From DATMMS01 sp036824145 (GTDB lineage: Bacteria > Chloroflexota > Dormibacteria > DASZGP01): a DNA stretch of 21,054 nucleotides. The notes under the pieces were generated by a model that did not search any database, was not told the DNA's origin, and saw only the letters and a program-made list of their open reading frames with translations. This document shows, one piece after another, positions 1 to 8,471 of this stretch (the first letter of the stretch is position 1; the number at the start of each line of letters is the position of its first letter). A program made the translations under genes and the position numbers. Location: contig DAITAT010000030.1 of assembly GCA_036824145.1 (NCBI GenBank), positions 1-21,054 on the forward strand, read 5' to 3'.

Positions 1-68
1 CCTGGGGAGAATCCGCCCTTGCCGCTTGACATTTACGCCCGTGGGATGTCTAGCCCGACCCGAACGCG

Positions 69-848
69 CTAGCTGTCGCCCTGGTTCAGCTCGAAGAGGA
101 AGCGCAGGCCGTCGAGGGTCAGGTTCTCGTCGACGACCTCGATCGATCGGGAGTGGTCGTTCACCAGTGCCGCCAGGCCGCCGGTGGCGATCACCCGGCA
201 GCTGCCGCCCAGCTCCGCGCGCATCCGCTCCACCAGGCCATCGATCTGGCCGACGAACCCGAAGATGATCCCGGCCTGCATCGACTCGACGGTGTTCTTG
301 CCGATGACGTTCCCCTCGGGGGGCGGGATCAGCTCCACCAGTGGGAGCTTGGAAGCGCGCGTGAAGAGCGCCTCCATCGAGATGCGAATGCCCGGCGCGA
401 TGGCGCCACCCAGGTAGTCGCCGTTGGCGGCGATGGCGTCGAAGGTCGTGGCGGTGCCGAAATCGATCACCACCGCGGGCCCGCCGTACTTGCGGAACGC
501 CGCCACAGCGTTGACGATGCGGTCGGCGCCGACCTCCTTGGGGTTGTCGTAGCGGATCTGGACGCCGGTGCGCATCCCCGGTCCGACGACCAGCGGCTTG
601 ATGTCGAGGTAGCGATCGCACATGTCGACCACCGACTCGTTGAGCACCGGCACCACGCTCGACACAACGACATGCTCGACGTCCGCGGTCGAGACCTCGG
701 CGCTGGCGAAGAGGCCGCGGATGGCGAGACCCAGCTCGTCGCCGGTGGCGTCCGCGCGGGTGGCCATCCGCCAGTGCTGCGTCAGGTCCTCGCCATGAAA
801 AGCGCCCAGGACAGTGTTGGTATTGCCGATGTCGATGGCCAGGAGCAT
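69..848 (-). CDS. coaX: Type III pantothenate kinase
   Basis: Phosphorylates pantothenate to 4'-phosphopantothenate with ATP, the first step of coenzyme A synthesis, in the cytosol. The 259-residue product has the usual CoaX length and the ASKHA-fold signatures: phosphate loop DIGNTNT at residues 6-12, GADRIVNA at 107-114, and the second phosphate motif VIDFGTATTFD at 127-137, followed by GGAIAPGI at 147-154. CoaX enzymes usually need a monovalent cation and are not feedback-inhibited by CoA (family knowledge). The ATG start lies 9 bases after the argH stop, so this is probably the last gene of the arg transcript. No strong ribosome binding site is visible, which suggests translational coupling to argH. 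The identification is firm; a functional link to arginine synthesis is not evident. Confidence 0.96.
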   Translation of the reverse strand: MLLAIDIGNTNTVLGAFHGEDLTQHWRMATRADATGDELGLAIRGLFASAEVSTADVEHVVVSSVVPVLNESVVDMCDRYLDIKPLVVGPGMRTGVQIRYDNPKEVGADRIVNAVAAFRKYGGPAVVIDFGTATTFDAIAANGDYLGGAIAPGIRISMEALFTRASKLPLVELIPPPEGNVIGKNTVESMQAGIIFGFVGQIDGLVERMRAELGGSCRVIATGGLAALVNDHSRSIEVVDENLTLDGLRFLFELNQGDS

Positions 849-857
849 GGCCCGAGC

Positions 858-2336
858 CTAATACGCCGGCTTGTTGGCCGCCAGCCATTGGCGGTTGCGC
901 TTGACCGCCAGCGATGCGCGAACCAGGGCGCGCTTGACGGGGCCGGGACCTGAGCTGCCCACGGTCTGCCGCCGGGCCAAAGCCTGCCGAGGGTCGAACA
1001 GCTCGGTCACCTCGGGGCCGAAGGCGGCGTCGAGCGCCTGCCAGTCGGCCGCTTCCAGGTCGGCCAGCGAGACGCGCTTGGTCTGAGCTTTGCGCACCGC
1101 TTTGCCGACCAGCTGATGGGCGCGCCGGAAGGCGATCCCCTTCCCAACCAGGTAATCAGCCACCTCGGTGGCCATCAACGCCGGGTCGGAGGCGGCCTCG
1201 GCCATGGCGCCCTCGTTGAACCGTAGCCGCGGCAGCATCTTGGCCAGGATCTGAAGGCAACTGATGGTGGTGTCGGCCACCGCGAAGAAACTCTCCTTGT
1301 CGCCCTGGAGATCGCGGTTGTACGCCAGCGGCAGTCCCTTCAGGGTGGCCAGCATCCCGGTCAGCTCGCCAATCACGCGGCCGGTGCGGCCGCGGACCAG
1401 CTCGGGCACATCGGGGTTCTTCTTCTGGGGCATCAAGCTGGAGCCGGTGGCGTAGTCGTCGGGCAACTCCAGGAAACCGAACTCGGACGACGACCAGAGC
1501 ACCAACTCCTCGCCCAGGCGGCTGAGATGCACCATCACCAGCGCGCAGGCGGCCTCGATCTCGACGACAAAGTCGCGGTCGCTCACGGCATCGAGGCTGT
1601 TCTGCGAGATCGACGCGAAGTCGAGCTCCCTGGCCACCAGGTCACGCTTCAGGGGCAGGCTGCTGCCGGTGGCGGCAGCCGAGCCCAGGGGCATGATGTC
1701 GGCGCGATCGAAGGCGTCCTGCAGCCGGTCGAAGTCGCGCTGCAGCATCGCCACGTAGGCCAGCAGGTGGTGGCCCAGGGTGGTCGGTTGGGCCCGCTGG
1801 AGGTGGGTGTAGGCCGGCATCACGGTGCCCCTGTGATGCTGAGCCAGCTTCAGCAGCGCGGTCTGTAGCCAGCACACCGAGCCGCCGATCTCGACGATCG
1901 CGGTCCGGGCGTACATGCGCAGGTCGAGGGCCACCTGGTCGTTGCGACTGCGCCCGGTGTGGAGCTTGCCGCCGACCTCGGCGCCCAGCAGCTTGTGCAG
2001 CCGGCGCTCGATCGCGGTGTGGATGTCCTCGTCGCCGTCGGCATAGACGAAGCGGCCCTCATCGAACTCGCGCCGCACCGCCTGCAGCCCCTTGACCAGG
2101 CGCTGGGCATCGGCCCGGGGGATGATCCCGGCGACACCCAGCATGCGCGCGTGGGCGATGCTGCCGGCGATGTCCTCGCGGTAGAGGCGCCGGTCGACCG
2201 CCAGCGAGCTGGTGAACTCCTCGACCTGTTTGGCCGGACCGGTGGCGAAGCGGCCGCCCCAGAGCCGGTCGGTCTCGGCCTCGCCGTCACTCTCGATCTC
2301 GCTCCGCGGCGCCTCGCCGGCCTTGCTCTCAGGCAT
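858..2336 (-). CDS. argH: Argininosuccinate lyase
   Basis: Cleaves argininosuccinate to arginine and fumarate, the last step of arginine synthesis; cytosolic homotetramer of the fumarase/aspartase superfamily. In the 492 residues one sees LWGGRF at 25-30, HTGRSRND at 126-133, THLQRAQPTT at 177-186 (with the conserved catalytic-region His) and the superfamily signature GSSLMPQKKNPD at 298-309. Family members usually reach LWGGRF within the first ten residues, so about 20 extra acidic, polar residues precede the core. The ATG at 2336 overlaps the argG stop by 8 bases. A start within the extension cannot be excluded, but no better-placed start or ribosome binding site is seen. Coupled translation with argG is likely. 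Confidence 0.97.
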   Translation of the reverse strand: MPESKAGEAPRSEIESDGEAETDRLWGGRFATGPAKQVEEFTSSLAVDRRLYREDIAGSIAHARMLGVAGIIPRADAQRLVKGLQAVRREFDEGRFVYADGDEDIHTAIERRLHKLLGAEVGGKLHTGRSRNDQVALDLRMYARTAIVEIGGSVCWLQTALLKLAQHHRGTVMPAYTHLQRAQPTTLGHHLLAYVAMLQRDFDRLQDAFDRADIMPLGSAAATGSSLPLKRDLVARELDFASISQNSLDAVSDRDFVVEIEAACALVMVHLSRLGEELVLWSSSEFGFLELPDDYATGSSLMPQKKNPDVPELVRGRTGRVIGELTGMLATLKGLPLAYNRDLQGDKESFFAVADTTISCLQILAKMLPRLRFNEGAMAEAASDPALMATEVADYLVGKGIAFRRAHQLVGKAVRKAQTKRVSLADLEAADWQALDAAFGPEVTELFDPRQALARRQTVGSSGPGPVKRALVRASLAVKRNRQWLAANKPAY

Positions 2337-3600
2337 CGCCGGGCTCGGCTGCGTCGGCGGTGAGACGCTTCATGTCCGGCGGCAGCAGGCTCTTCTGGGC
2401 GCCGTCGCCGAGCAGTCCCTGAACTCGGGCCTGGGTCCGCAGCGGCAAGCCCCAGAGGTGGATGAAGCCTTTGGCCGCCGCCTGGTCGAAGGCGTCGCCA
2501 CTGCCGTATGTCGCCAGTTCCAGGCGATAGAGCGACTCCGGCGCCTTGCGGCCGACCACCTGGAGGCCGCCTCGGAAGAGCTTGAGGCGGACTTCCCCGC
2601 TGACGTGCTCCTGGGTGCTGGTGACGAAGGCCTGCAGGTCCTGCCGCAGCGCCGAGAACCAGAGCCCGTTGTACGTCAGGTCTGCCCACTCAGCGGCGAC
2701 CTTGGCCTTGAAGCGCGCCACGTCCCTGGAGAGCGCCACCGACTCCAGCGCCTCGTGGGCGGTGTTGAGGATGACAGCCGCGGGCGCCTCGTAGATCTCG
2801 CGCGACTTGATGCCGACCAGCCGGTTCTCGACCATGTCGATGCGGCCGACGCCATGTTCACCGCCAACGGCGTTGAGTCGCGACACCAGTTCCACCGCCG
2901 TCAGCTCCTCTCCGTCGAGCGCTACGGGGACGCCGTGCTCGAACTTGACCTCGGCGTACGCAGCCTTGGCGGGCGCCTTCTCCGCGTCGACGGTCCAGGC
3001 GAAAACCTCTGGGGGCGGCTCCTGCCACGGGTCCTCGAGGACGCCGGCCTCCACCGATCGGCCCCAGAGGTTGACGTCGGTGGAGTACGGCGACTCGAAC
3101 GTGGCGGGAACCTCGACGCCGTGCTGCCGGGCGTAGTCGATCTCCTCCTCGCGGGTCATACCCCACTCGCGAACCGGGGCCACCACCTCGAGGTCGGGCG
3201 CCAGGGCGCCGGTGGCGACATCGAAACGGACCTGGTCGTTGCCCTTGCCGGTGCAGCCGTGGGCGACCGCCACCGCGCCCTCTTCGCGAGCCAGGTCGAC
3301 CATCAGCTTGGCGATCAGGGGCCGCCCCAGCGCCGTGGCCAGGGGGTAGCGGCCCTCGTAGAGGGCGCCTGCCTGGAGCGTAGGCCAGACGAAATGTCGC
3401 AGGAAGAGGTCACGGGCATCGACAACGAACGACTTGGTGGCGCCGTGCTTCAGGGCCCGGCGCTGAATGGCGTCGAGGTCCTTGGCCTCGCCCAGGTCGA
3501 TCGCCAGGGCCAGCACCTCGTAGTCGCGCTCCGCCAGCCAGTGGATCGCCACCGATGTGTCGAGACCGCCGGAGTAGGCCAGCACCAACCGCTTGCTCAT
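2329..3600 (-). CDS. argG: Argininosuccinate synthase
   Basis: Joins citrulline and aspartate with ATP to form argininosuccinate, the penultimate step of arginine synthesis, in the cytosol. The 423-residue product starts with the N-type ATP pyrophosphatase P-loop AYSGGLDTS (residues 8-16). It carries HGCTGKGNDQVRF (114-126), where the family binds citrulline and aspartate, and YEGRYPLATALGRPLIAK (81-98). It is slightly longer than the usual 400 or so residues because of a hydrophilic C-terminal tail. The ATG overlaps the argR stop as ATGA (3597-3600), so the two genes are translationally coupled. Citrulline must come from an ornithine carbamoyltransferase that is not in this cluster. Confidence 0.97.
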   Translation of the reverse strand: MSKRLVLAYSGGLDTSVAIHWLAERDYEVLALAIDLGEAKDLDAIQRRALKHGATKSFVVDARDLFLRHFVWPTLQAGALYEGRYPLATALGRPLIAKLMVDLAREEGAVAVAHGCTGKGNDQVRFDVATGALAPDLEVVAPVREWGMTREEEIDYARQHGVEVPATFESPYSTDVNLWGRSVEAGVLEDPWQEPPPEVFAWTVDAEKAPAKAAYAEVKFEHGVPVALDGEELTAVELVSRLNAVGGEHGVGRIDMVENRLVGIKSREIYEAPAAVILNTAHEALESVALSRDVARFKAKVAAEWADLTYNGLWFSALRQDLQAFVTSTQEHVSGEVRLKLFRGGLQVVGRKAPESLYRLELATYGSGDAFDQAAAKGFIHLWGLPLRTQARVQGLLGDGAQKSLLPPDMKRLTADAAEPGDA

Positions 3601-4070
3601 CGACCGTTCCCGACCACCGGCACGGCCTCCGGTTCCAGAGCCAGCAGGCGATGCTCGAGGGCTTTGCGGCTGCGGGCATCGGGTGAGATCACCAGCACGG
3701 TGTCATCGCCGGCGACGGTGCCGAGGACCTCGGGCCAGCCCGCTTCATCGATGGCCACCGCGACCAGGTTGGCGGTCCCCGGCGGGGTCCGGACCACGGC
3801 CATGAACTGGACGCCATCGATGGAGGTGATGAAGTCGCGCAGGACCTGTCCCGCGCGCAGCCCCAGTCCGCCGCGCACGGCGTAGCGGCTGCCTGACGGG
3901 CTGGGCTCGCGGAAGAGGCCGAGCTCACGGATGTCGCGGCTCACGGTGGCCTGGGTGACGGGGTGGTCGAGCCTCCGCAGTTCCTGGACCAGCTCCTCCT
4001 GGGTGTGGATGGGGCGGCTCTTGACCAGCTCGAGGATGGCGCGCTGCCGGTGGGCCTTGCCGCCTATCAC
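3597..4070 (-). CDS. argR: Arginine repressor ArgR
   Basis: Arginine-dependent hexameric repressor of arginine biosynthesis genes. The 157 residues show the two family domains: an N-terminal winged helix with VTQATVSRDIRELG at 38-51 as recognition helix region, and a C-terminal arginine-binding, oligomerising domain with TPPGTANLVAVAID (95-108) and GTVAGDDTVLVI (117-128). The paired aspartates 122-123 are those that contact arginine in this family. The start is GTG, overlapping the argD stop as GTGA (4067-4070), and the stop overlaps argG as ATGA. Encoding the repressor inside the operon implies autoregulation. Two palindromes at 8436-8472, ahead of argC, are its likely targets (inference). 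Confidence 0.95.
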   Translation of the reverse strand: MIGGKAHRQRAILELVKSRPIHTQEELVQELRRLDHPVTQATVSRDIRELGLFREPSPSGSRYAVRGGLGLRAGQVLRDFITSIDGVQFMAVVRTPPGTANLVAVAIDEAGWPEVLGTVAGDDTVLVISPDARSRKALEHRLLALEPEAVPVVGNGR

Positions 4071-5287
4071 GTCGCGTGGCTCAGGAGGAGGTCAAGGCAC
4101 TGCCCCAGGATCGCCACGGCGCGGTCGACCTCGGCCCTGCCGATGATGAGCGGCGGGACCATCCGGATGACGCGCGGACCGATGGCGTTGACCAGCAGGC
4201 CGTGTTCCAGCGCTGCCGCTTCGAGCTGGGGCGCGATGTCGCGGTCCAGTTCGATCGCCTGCATCAGGCCGAGGCCGCGGACCTCGGCGACGCAACCGAA
4301 GTCGGTTCCCAGCTTGCGCAGCTGCTGCTGGAGATACTCGCCGACCTCGCGGGCATTCCCGACTACGCCCTCGCGCTCGATCACGTCGAGGACGGCGAGC
4401 GCGGCGGAGGCCGCCAGCGGGTTGCCACCAAAGGTGGAGCCATGTTCGCCGGCGCCGAGAACATCCGCCCGCGGGCCGGCGAGGCAGATGCCGATTGGCA
4501 CGCCACCGCCCAGGCCTTTGGCCAGGGTGACGATGTCGGGGGTCACGCCGAAGCCCTGGAAGGCGTAGAAGTGGCCGGTGCGGCCGACGCCGGTCTGGAC
4601 CTCGTCGAATATGAGCAGCAGGTTCTTCTCGTCACACCAGGCACGAACCGCGCTCAGGTACTCCTGGGTGCACGGGACGATGCCGGCTTCGCCCTGCACC
4701 GGCTCCAGCAGGATGGCCGCGGTGCGGTCGTCAGTGGCGCCGCGCAGCATGCCGATGTCGTTGAGGTCGACGTGGGCAAATCCCTCCGGCATCGGCAGGA
4801 AGGGCTGTTGGTACTTGGGCTGGCCGGTGGCCGCGATCGTCGCCAGGGTGCGGCCGTGGAACGACCTGTTGGCGCTGATGATCTCGTAGGCGCCGTAGCG
4901 GTTCTGCTTGCCCCATTTGCGTGCGACTTTGATGGCGCACTCGTTGGCCTCCGCGCCGCTGTTGCAATAGAAGGCGCGGCCGGTAAAGCCGAGCTCATTG
5001 AGCCGCTTGGCCAGCTCCACCTGGGGGCGGCTGTAGTAGAGGTCACTGACGTGGATCGCCTCAGCCGCCTGCCCGCTGACGGCCGCCACGATGGCGGGGT
5101 GGTTGTGGCCGAGCACGTTGACGGCGATGCCGGCGACGAAGTCGAGGTACTCGCGACCCTCGGGGTCGTAGGCGTTCCACTTGTCGCCACGCACCAGCTC
5201 CACCGGCTGCCGCTTGAAGGTCTGCATCAGGTAGTGCTTCTCGGCCTCCGCCAGCGCCTCGAGCCCAGCCCCGATGGTGTCGGTCAT
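4067..5287 (-). CDS. argD: Acetylornithine aminotransferase
   Basis: PLP-dependent class III aminotransferase making N-acetylornithine from N-acetylglutamate semialdehyde with glutamate as amino donor. Visible in 406 residues: NSGAEANE at 109-116 (PLP phosphate binding), SFHGRT at 142-147, FDEVQTG at 227-233 with Asp228 facing the pyridine nitrogen, and TLAKGLGGG with Lys257 as the Schiff-base lysine. Length and motif order fit ArgD rather than the longer ornithine or GABA aminotransferases, and the arg operon context supports it. Some ArgD enzymes also act as succinyl-diaminopimelate aminotransferase in lysine synthesis, which the sequence cannot decide. ATG overlaps the argB stop as ATGA (5284-5287). 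In many argCJBDFR operons argF follows argD; here argR follows directly. Confidence 0.96.
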   Translation of the reverse strand: MTDTIGAGLEALAEAEKHYLMQTFKRQPVELVRGDKWNAYDPEGREYLDFVAGIAVNVLGHNHPAIVAAVSGQAAEAIHVSDLYYSRPQVELAKRLNELGFTGRAFYCNSGAEANECAIKVARKWGKQNRYGAYEIISANRSFHGRTLATIAATGQPKYQQPFLPMPEGFAHVDLNDIGMLRGATDDRTAAILLEPVQGEAGIVPCTQEYLSAVRAWCDEKNLLLIFDEVQTGVGRTGHFYAFQGFGVTPDIVTLAKGLGGGVPIGICLAGPRADVLGAGEHGSTFGGNPLAASAALAVLDVIEREGVVGNAREVGEYLQQQLRKLGTDFGCVAEVRGLGLMQAIELDRDIAPQLEAAALEHGLLVNAIGPRVIRMVPPLIIGRAEVDRAVAILGQCLDLLLSHAT

Positions 5288-6144
5288 CCGGGCACGATCA
5301 TGGTGCCGATGCCTTCGGCCGTGAGCAGCTCGAGCAGCAGCGCATGGGGGACCCGGCCATCGATGATGTGCGCCTTCTCGACCCCCGCCAGCGCACGGAC
5401 CGCCGCCTTGACCTTGGGGATCATGCCGCCGGTGACGGTGCCGTCATCGATCTTGTCGCCTACATCGTGGGCACGGATCTCGGTGATCAGCTGGTCGTTC
5501 TTGTCCTTGATGCCCTCGACATCGGTGAGCAGGATCAGCTTGCGCGCCCCCAGCGCCACCGCCAGCTCGGCGGCGACGGTGTCGGCGTTGATGTTGTAGG
5601 ACTTGCCGTCGTAGCCCAGGCCCAGCGATGCGACGACGGGGATGTAGTTGCGGTCCAGCAGCGCTTTGATCGGCTCGGGGTTGACCTGCGCCACCTCCCC
5701 CACAAGCCCCAGGTCAGCGCCGCCGGCGCCGTTGGCGGGCTTGACCAGGATGCAGGGCCCATCCTCGCCAGACATCCCGACCGCCTGCCCGCCAAAGCCG
5801 TTGATGGCCGCCACCAGCTCGGGGTTGACCTTCCCGGTGAGCACCATCCTGACGACCTCGATCGACTGCTCGTCGGTCACCCGAAGACCGTCCACGAAGG
5901 TGCTCTCGATGCCCATCTTCTCCTGCCAGGCGGTGATCTCCGGGCCGCCACCATGCACGACCACGGGGTTCATGCCCACGTAGCGCAGCAGCACGATGTC
6001 CTCGAGGATGTTCTCCTTGGCCTGGGCCATCGAAGAGCCCCCGATCTTGACCACGATGGTGTCGCCGTGGAACTTGCGGATGAAGGGCAGGGCTTCAACC
6101 AGCACCCCGGCTTTCTTGACGGCTTCCAGTCTCTCGACGCTCAT
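5284..6144 (-). CDS. argB: Acetylglutamate kinase
   Basis: Phosphorylates N-acetylglutamate, usually the controlled step of arginine synthesis; amino acid kinase fold, cytosolic. The 286 residues show VVKIGGSSM at 31-39 (ATP phosphate lysine), HGGGPEI at 64-70 (acetylglutamate binding), INADTVAAELAVALGA at 185-200 and TGGMIPKV at 238-245 with the second catalytic lysine. The N-terminal segment VLVEALPFIRKFHG (14-27) matches the N-terminal helix of arginine-inhibited, hexameric kinases, so feedback inhibition by arginine is likely (family inference). I start the gene at ATG 6144, because a GGGAG site lies about 6 bases upstream and the sequence reading further upstream, inside argJ, shows no kinase character. 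The gap to argJ is 13 bases. Confidence 0.96.
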   Translation of the reverse strand: MSVERLEAVKKAGVLVEALPFIRKFHGDTIVVKIGGSSMAQAKENILEDIVLLRYVGMNPVVVHGGGPEITAWQEKMGIESTFVDGLRVTDEQSIEVVRMVLTGKVNPELVAAINGFGGQAVGMSGEDGPCILVKPANGAGGADLGLVGEVAQVNPEPIKALLDRNYIPVVASLGLGYDGKSYNINADTVAAELAVALGARKLILLTDVEGIKDKNDQLITEIRAHDVGDKIDDGTVTGGMIPKVKAAVRALAGVEKAHIIDGRVPHALLLELLTAEGIGTMIVPG

Positions 6145-6157
6145 GGTCGCTCCCTTC

Positions 6158-7414
6158 TCAAGTGGTGTAGTCGGCGTTGATGTGGACGTACTCGGCGGAG
6201 AGGTCGCAGCCGTACGCGGTGGCCGCGCCATCGCCGAGCCCGAGCTCGCAGGTGATGCTGACCTCGTCGCTCTCGAAGGCCTGCCGGACCTGGTCAAGGT
6301 CGACCTCGGGGATGCCGGCGCCGTGGTGGAAGACAACCACCGCGCCCACGGTCACGGTCAGCTTGTCCAGCACCAGCTCGGCACCGGCGCGGCCGAGGGC
6401 GGCGACGATGCGGCCCCAGTTGGGATCGCCGCCGTGGATGGCGGTCTTGACCAGGTTGGAGCCGGCGACGGTGCGCGCCAGGTTGCGGGCGTCGCTTTCG
6501 CCGGCGGCGCCGACGATGGCGACGGTGAACATCCGGGTGGCGCCCTCGCCGTCGCGGGCGATCTGCTTGCTGAGGTCAACGCAGACTTGCTGCAGGGCCA
6601 CCTCAAAGGCCTCCAGCCCGGCGCCGGGCAGCAGGGCCCCGCCACCGGCGGCGCCATTGGCGAAGATCGCCAGCATGTCGTTGGTGCTGGTGTCGCCGTC
6701 CACGGTGACCAGGTTGAAGCTGCGCTCAACACAACGGGTGAGCACCTCGCTCAGCTCTGCAGCGGGCACGGCGGCATCGGTGGTCAGGAACCCGAGCATG
6801 GTGGCCATGTTGATGTGGATCATTCCCGAGCCCTTGGCCATGCCGCCGATGGTGTAGCTGCAGCCGCCGTGGCTGAAATGAGCCACAGACTCCTTGCGCC
6901 GGGTGTCGGTGGTCATGATGGCGCTGGCCGCGGCCTCGCCGTTGGAGAGGTCGAGCGCCCCGGCGGCATTCAACACCCCCGCCGCGAGCCGATCCATCGG
7001 CAGCGCCCGCCCGATCACCCCGGTCGAGGCGACCAGCACCTCGGCCGGGTCGAGGTCGAGCGCATCGGCGGCCAGTTTGCCCATCACCAGGGCGTCTTTG
7101 AAGCCCTGGCTGCCGGTGCAGGCGTTGGCGTTGCCGGAGTTGACCACCAATGCGCGCGCCGACCCGTTCTTGACGTTGAGCTGGCTGATGACCACCGGCG
7201 CGGCCTTGACCAGGTTGGTGGTGAAGACGGCGGCGGCGGTGGCGCGGCGCTCGGAGTAGAGCACGGCGACGTCGAGACGGTCAGGGGCGCCGGAAACTTC
7301 ACCTGAGTCGACCGACTTGATGCCTGCGGCGGCGGCACCGGCGAGGTAGCCATGCGGTGCGGTGATGCCGGTCGCGGGCCGCGCCACTTCCGGTTCAGCC
7401 GCGCTCACGGCCAC
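6158..7414 (-). CDS. argJ: Glutamate N-acetyltransferase / acetylornithine acetyltransferase
   Basis: Moves the acetyl group from N-acetylornithine to glutamate, closing the acetyl cycle, and may also acetylate glutamate from acetyl-CoA. It is an Ntn-type protein cut into alpha and beta chains at an internal Ala-Thr bond. In 418 residues the cleavage motif is seen as NMATMLGFLTTDA (202-214), giving Thr205 as the new N-terminal nucleophile. Also visible are VNSGNANACTG (91-101) and the region around GDPNWGRI near the C-terminal third. Two in-frame GTG codons could start it: 7414 (10-base overlap with argC) and 7408 (exact GTGA overlap); only two residues differ. Absence of argA and argE nearby fits a cyclic, ArgJ-based pathway. 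Confidence 0.96.
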   Translation of the reverse strand: MAVSAAEPEVARPATGITAPHGYLAGAAAAGIKSVDSGEVSGAPDRLDVAVLYSERRATAAAVFTTNLVKAAPVVISQLNVKNGSARALVVNSGNANACTGSQGFKDALVMGKLAADALDLDPAEVLVASTGVIGRALPMDRLAAGVLNAAGALDLSNGEAAASAIMTTDTRRKESVAHFSHGGCSYTIGGMAKGSGMIHINMATMLGFLTTDAAVPAAELSEVLTRCVERSFNLVTVDGDTSTNDMLAIFANGAAGGGALLPGAGLEAFEVALQQVCVDLSKQIARDGEGATRMFTVAIVGAAGESDARNLARTVAGSNLVKTAIHGGDPNWGRIVAALGRAGAELVLDKLTVTVGAVVVFHHGAGIPEVDLDQVRQAFESDEVSITCELGLGDGAATAYGCDLSAEYVHINADYTT

Positions 7415-8436
7415 CGGACCGCGAGCTCCAGTCCCGCGGTCTCAGGCCAGCCCATGACCAGGTTGAGAGCCTGCACCGCCTGCCCCGAAGCTCCCTTCAT
7501 GAGGTTGTCGATGGCGGCGACCACGACCGCCCGCGATCCGTGGTTGGCGTTGGATTGCTCGGTCACATGGATCAGGCAGAGGTTGGTGCCGGCGACTTGC
7601 TTGGTGCGTGGCGGCGCGTCCACCACCCGGACAAACGAAGACCCGAGATAGGTCTCGGCGTAGGCGCCCTTGAGGTCGTCGATGCCGGCGCCGACGGCAA
7701 GGTCAAAGTAGCACGTGGCCAGGATGCCCCGGACCATCGGCACCAGGTGCGGCACGAAGGTGACCCGGGGCGGCTTGCCGCCAAGGCCGAGCGCCTGCTC
7801 GATCTCGGGCAAGTGGCGGTGACCGGTCACCCCGTAAGCCTTGAAATCGTCCGCAGCCTCGGCAAATTGGTAGTCCAACCCCAGCGAGCGGCCGGCCCCG
7901 CTGACGCCGCTGGCGGCGTCGACGATGAAGTCGGGGCGAGCCAGGCCCGACGTCACAGCGGGATATAACGCCAGGATCGCAGCTGTCGAGTAGCACCCTG
8001 GGCAGGCGACCAGGTGAGCCCCCTCGAGGTCACCCTCGGCGATCTCAGGGAGACCGAAGACCGCTTCCTCGAGGAGCGCGACGTTGACGTGCTCGGCGCC
8101 GTACCACTTCTGGTAGGCGGCGGGGTCTTTGAGCCGAAAGTCGGCGCCCAGGTCGATCACCGTCTTGCCGGCGTCGCGCCAGGCTCCCGCGAGCCCGGAT
8201 GTCATCCCATGCGGTAGCGCCACGACCACGATCTCGGCGTCGCCCGGGTCGGGTTCGGCGACCAGCTCGAGTTCGCTGTCGACCCCGGGAACGGCCGCGC
8301 TCAGCTCCTGGCCGGCGTAGCTCCGCGAGGTGGCCCGCACCAACTCGACGTTCGGGTGGCGCAGGAGGAGCTGGACCGCGGTCGCCCCGGCGTACCCGTT
8401 GGCGCCCACCACGGCGACCGTCTTCTTCTCCAGCAT
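7405..8436 (-). CDS. argC: N-acetyl-gamma-glutamyl-phosphate reductase
   Basis: NADPH-dependent reduction of N-acetylglutamyl phosphate to the semialdehyde; cytosolic. The 343 residues show the Rossmann motif GANGYAG (11-17), the active site ACPGCYST (144-151) with Cys148 as nucleophile, and TGHRHLPEI (204-212) carrying the catalytic histidine. I chose ATG 8436 over an in-frame TTG at 8451, because the five extra residues (reading YTHA after the start) are outside the usual N-terminus and lie in the promoter. No Shine-Dalgarno site precedes the ATG. Instead a TATACT box ends 6 bases before it, so the message may begin at the A of the start codon. First gene of the arg block. Confidence 0.96.
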   Translation of the reverse strand: MLEKKTVAVVGANGYAGATAVQLLLRHPNVELVRATSRSYAGQELSAAVPGVDSELELVAEPDPGDAEIVVVALPHGMTSGLAGAWRDAGKTVIDLGADFRLKDPAAYQKWYGAEHVNVALLEEAVFGLPEIAEGDLEGAHLVACPGCYSTAAILALYPAVTSGLARPDFIVDAASGVSGAGRSLGLDYQFAEAADDFKAYGVTGHRHLPEIEQALGLGGKPPRVTFVPHLVPMVRGILATCYFDLAVGAGIDDLKGAYAETYLGSSFVRVVDAPPRTKQVAGTNLCLIHVTEQSNANHGSRAVVVAAIDNLMKGASGQAVQALNLVMGWPETAGLELAVRWP

Positions 8437-8451
8437 CGCATGAGTATACAA
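8436..8451. promoter_or_regulatory. Candidate ARG box 2 (ArgR operator)
   Basis: The minus strand reads TTGTATACTCATGCGA. Each half-site (TTGTAT, ATGCGA) differs by one base from TTGCAT/ATGCAA, and 11 of 16 positions match the mycobacterial operator cited for box 1. It spans the -10 box up to the start codon. Its centre is 21 bp from that of box 1, two helical turns, the spacing of paired ARG boxes in E. coli where one hexamer grips both. Confidence 0.5.
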
Positions 8452-8471
8452 GGAAGCTGCATAAAGTTGCA
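8443..8471 (-). promoter_or_regulatory. Promoter of argC, probably leaderless
   Basis: The -10 hexamer TATACT occupies 8448-8443 and is 5/6 to TATAAT. With a 17-base spacer the -35 hexamer would be TGCAAC (8471-8466), a poor match, as is common in activator-free GC-rich promoters. Placing the last base of the -10 at -7 puts +1 exactly on the A of the argC ATG at 8436. The promoter lies in the 37-base gap after hisI, so arg genes could be expressed apart from his genes. Not tested; based on spacing alone. Confidence 0.6.

Noticed and set aside
26..54. TTGACA (26-31) with TCTAGC 17 bases on, a plus-strand promoter
   Set aside because: The -10 matches at only 3 of 6 positions and it would read antisense into the 3' end of coaX; no product follows.
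6145..6336. N-terminal extension of argB into argJ
   Set aside because: Ser/Thr/Pro-rich sequence out of frame with argJ and unrelated to the kinase; a good ribosome site precedes the ATG at 6144.
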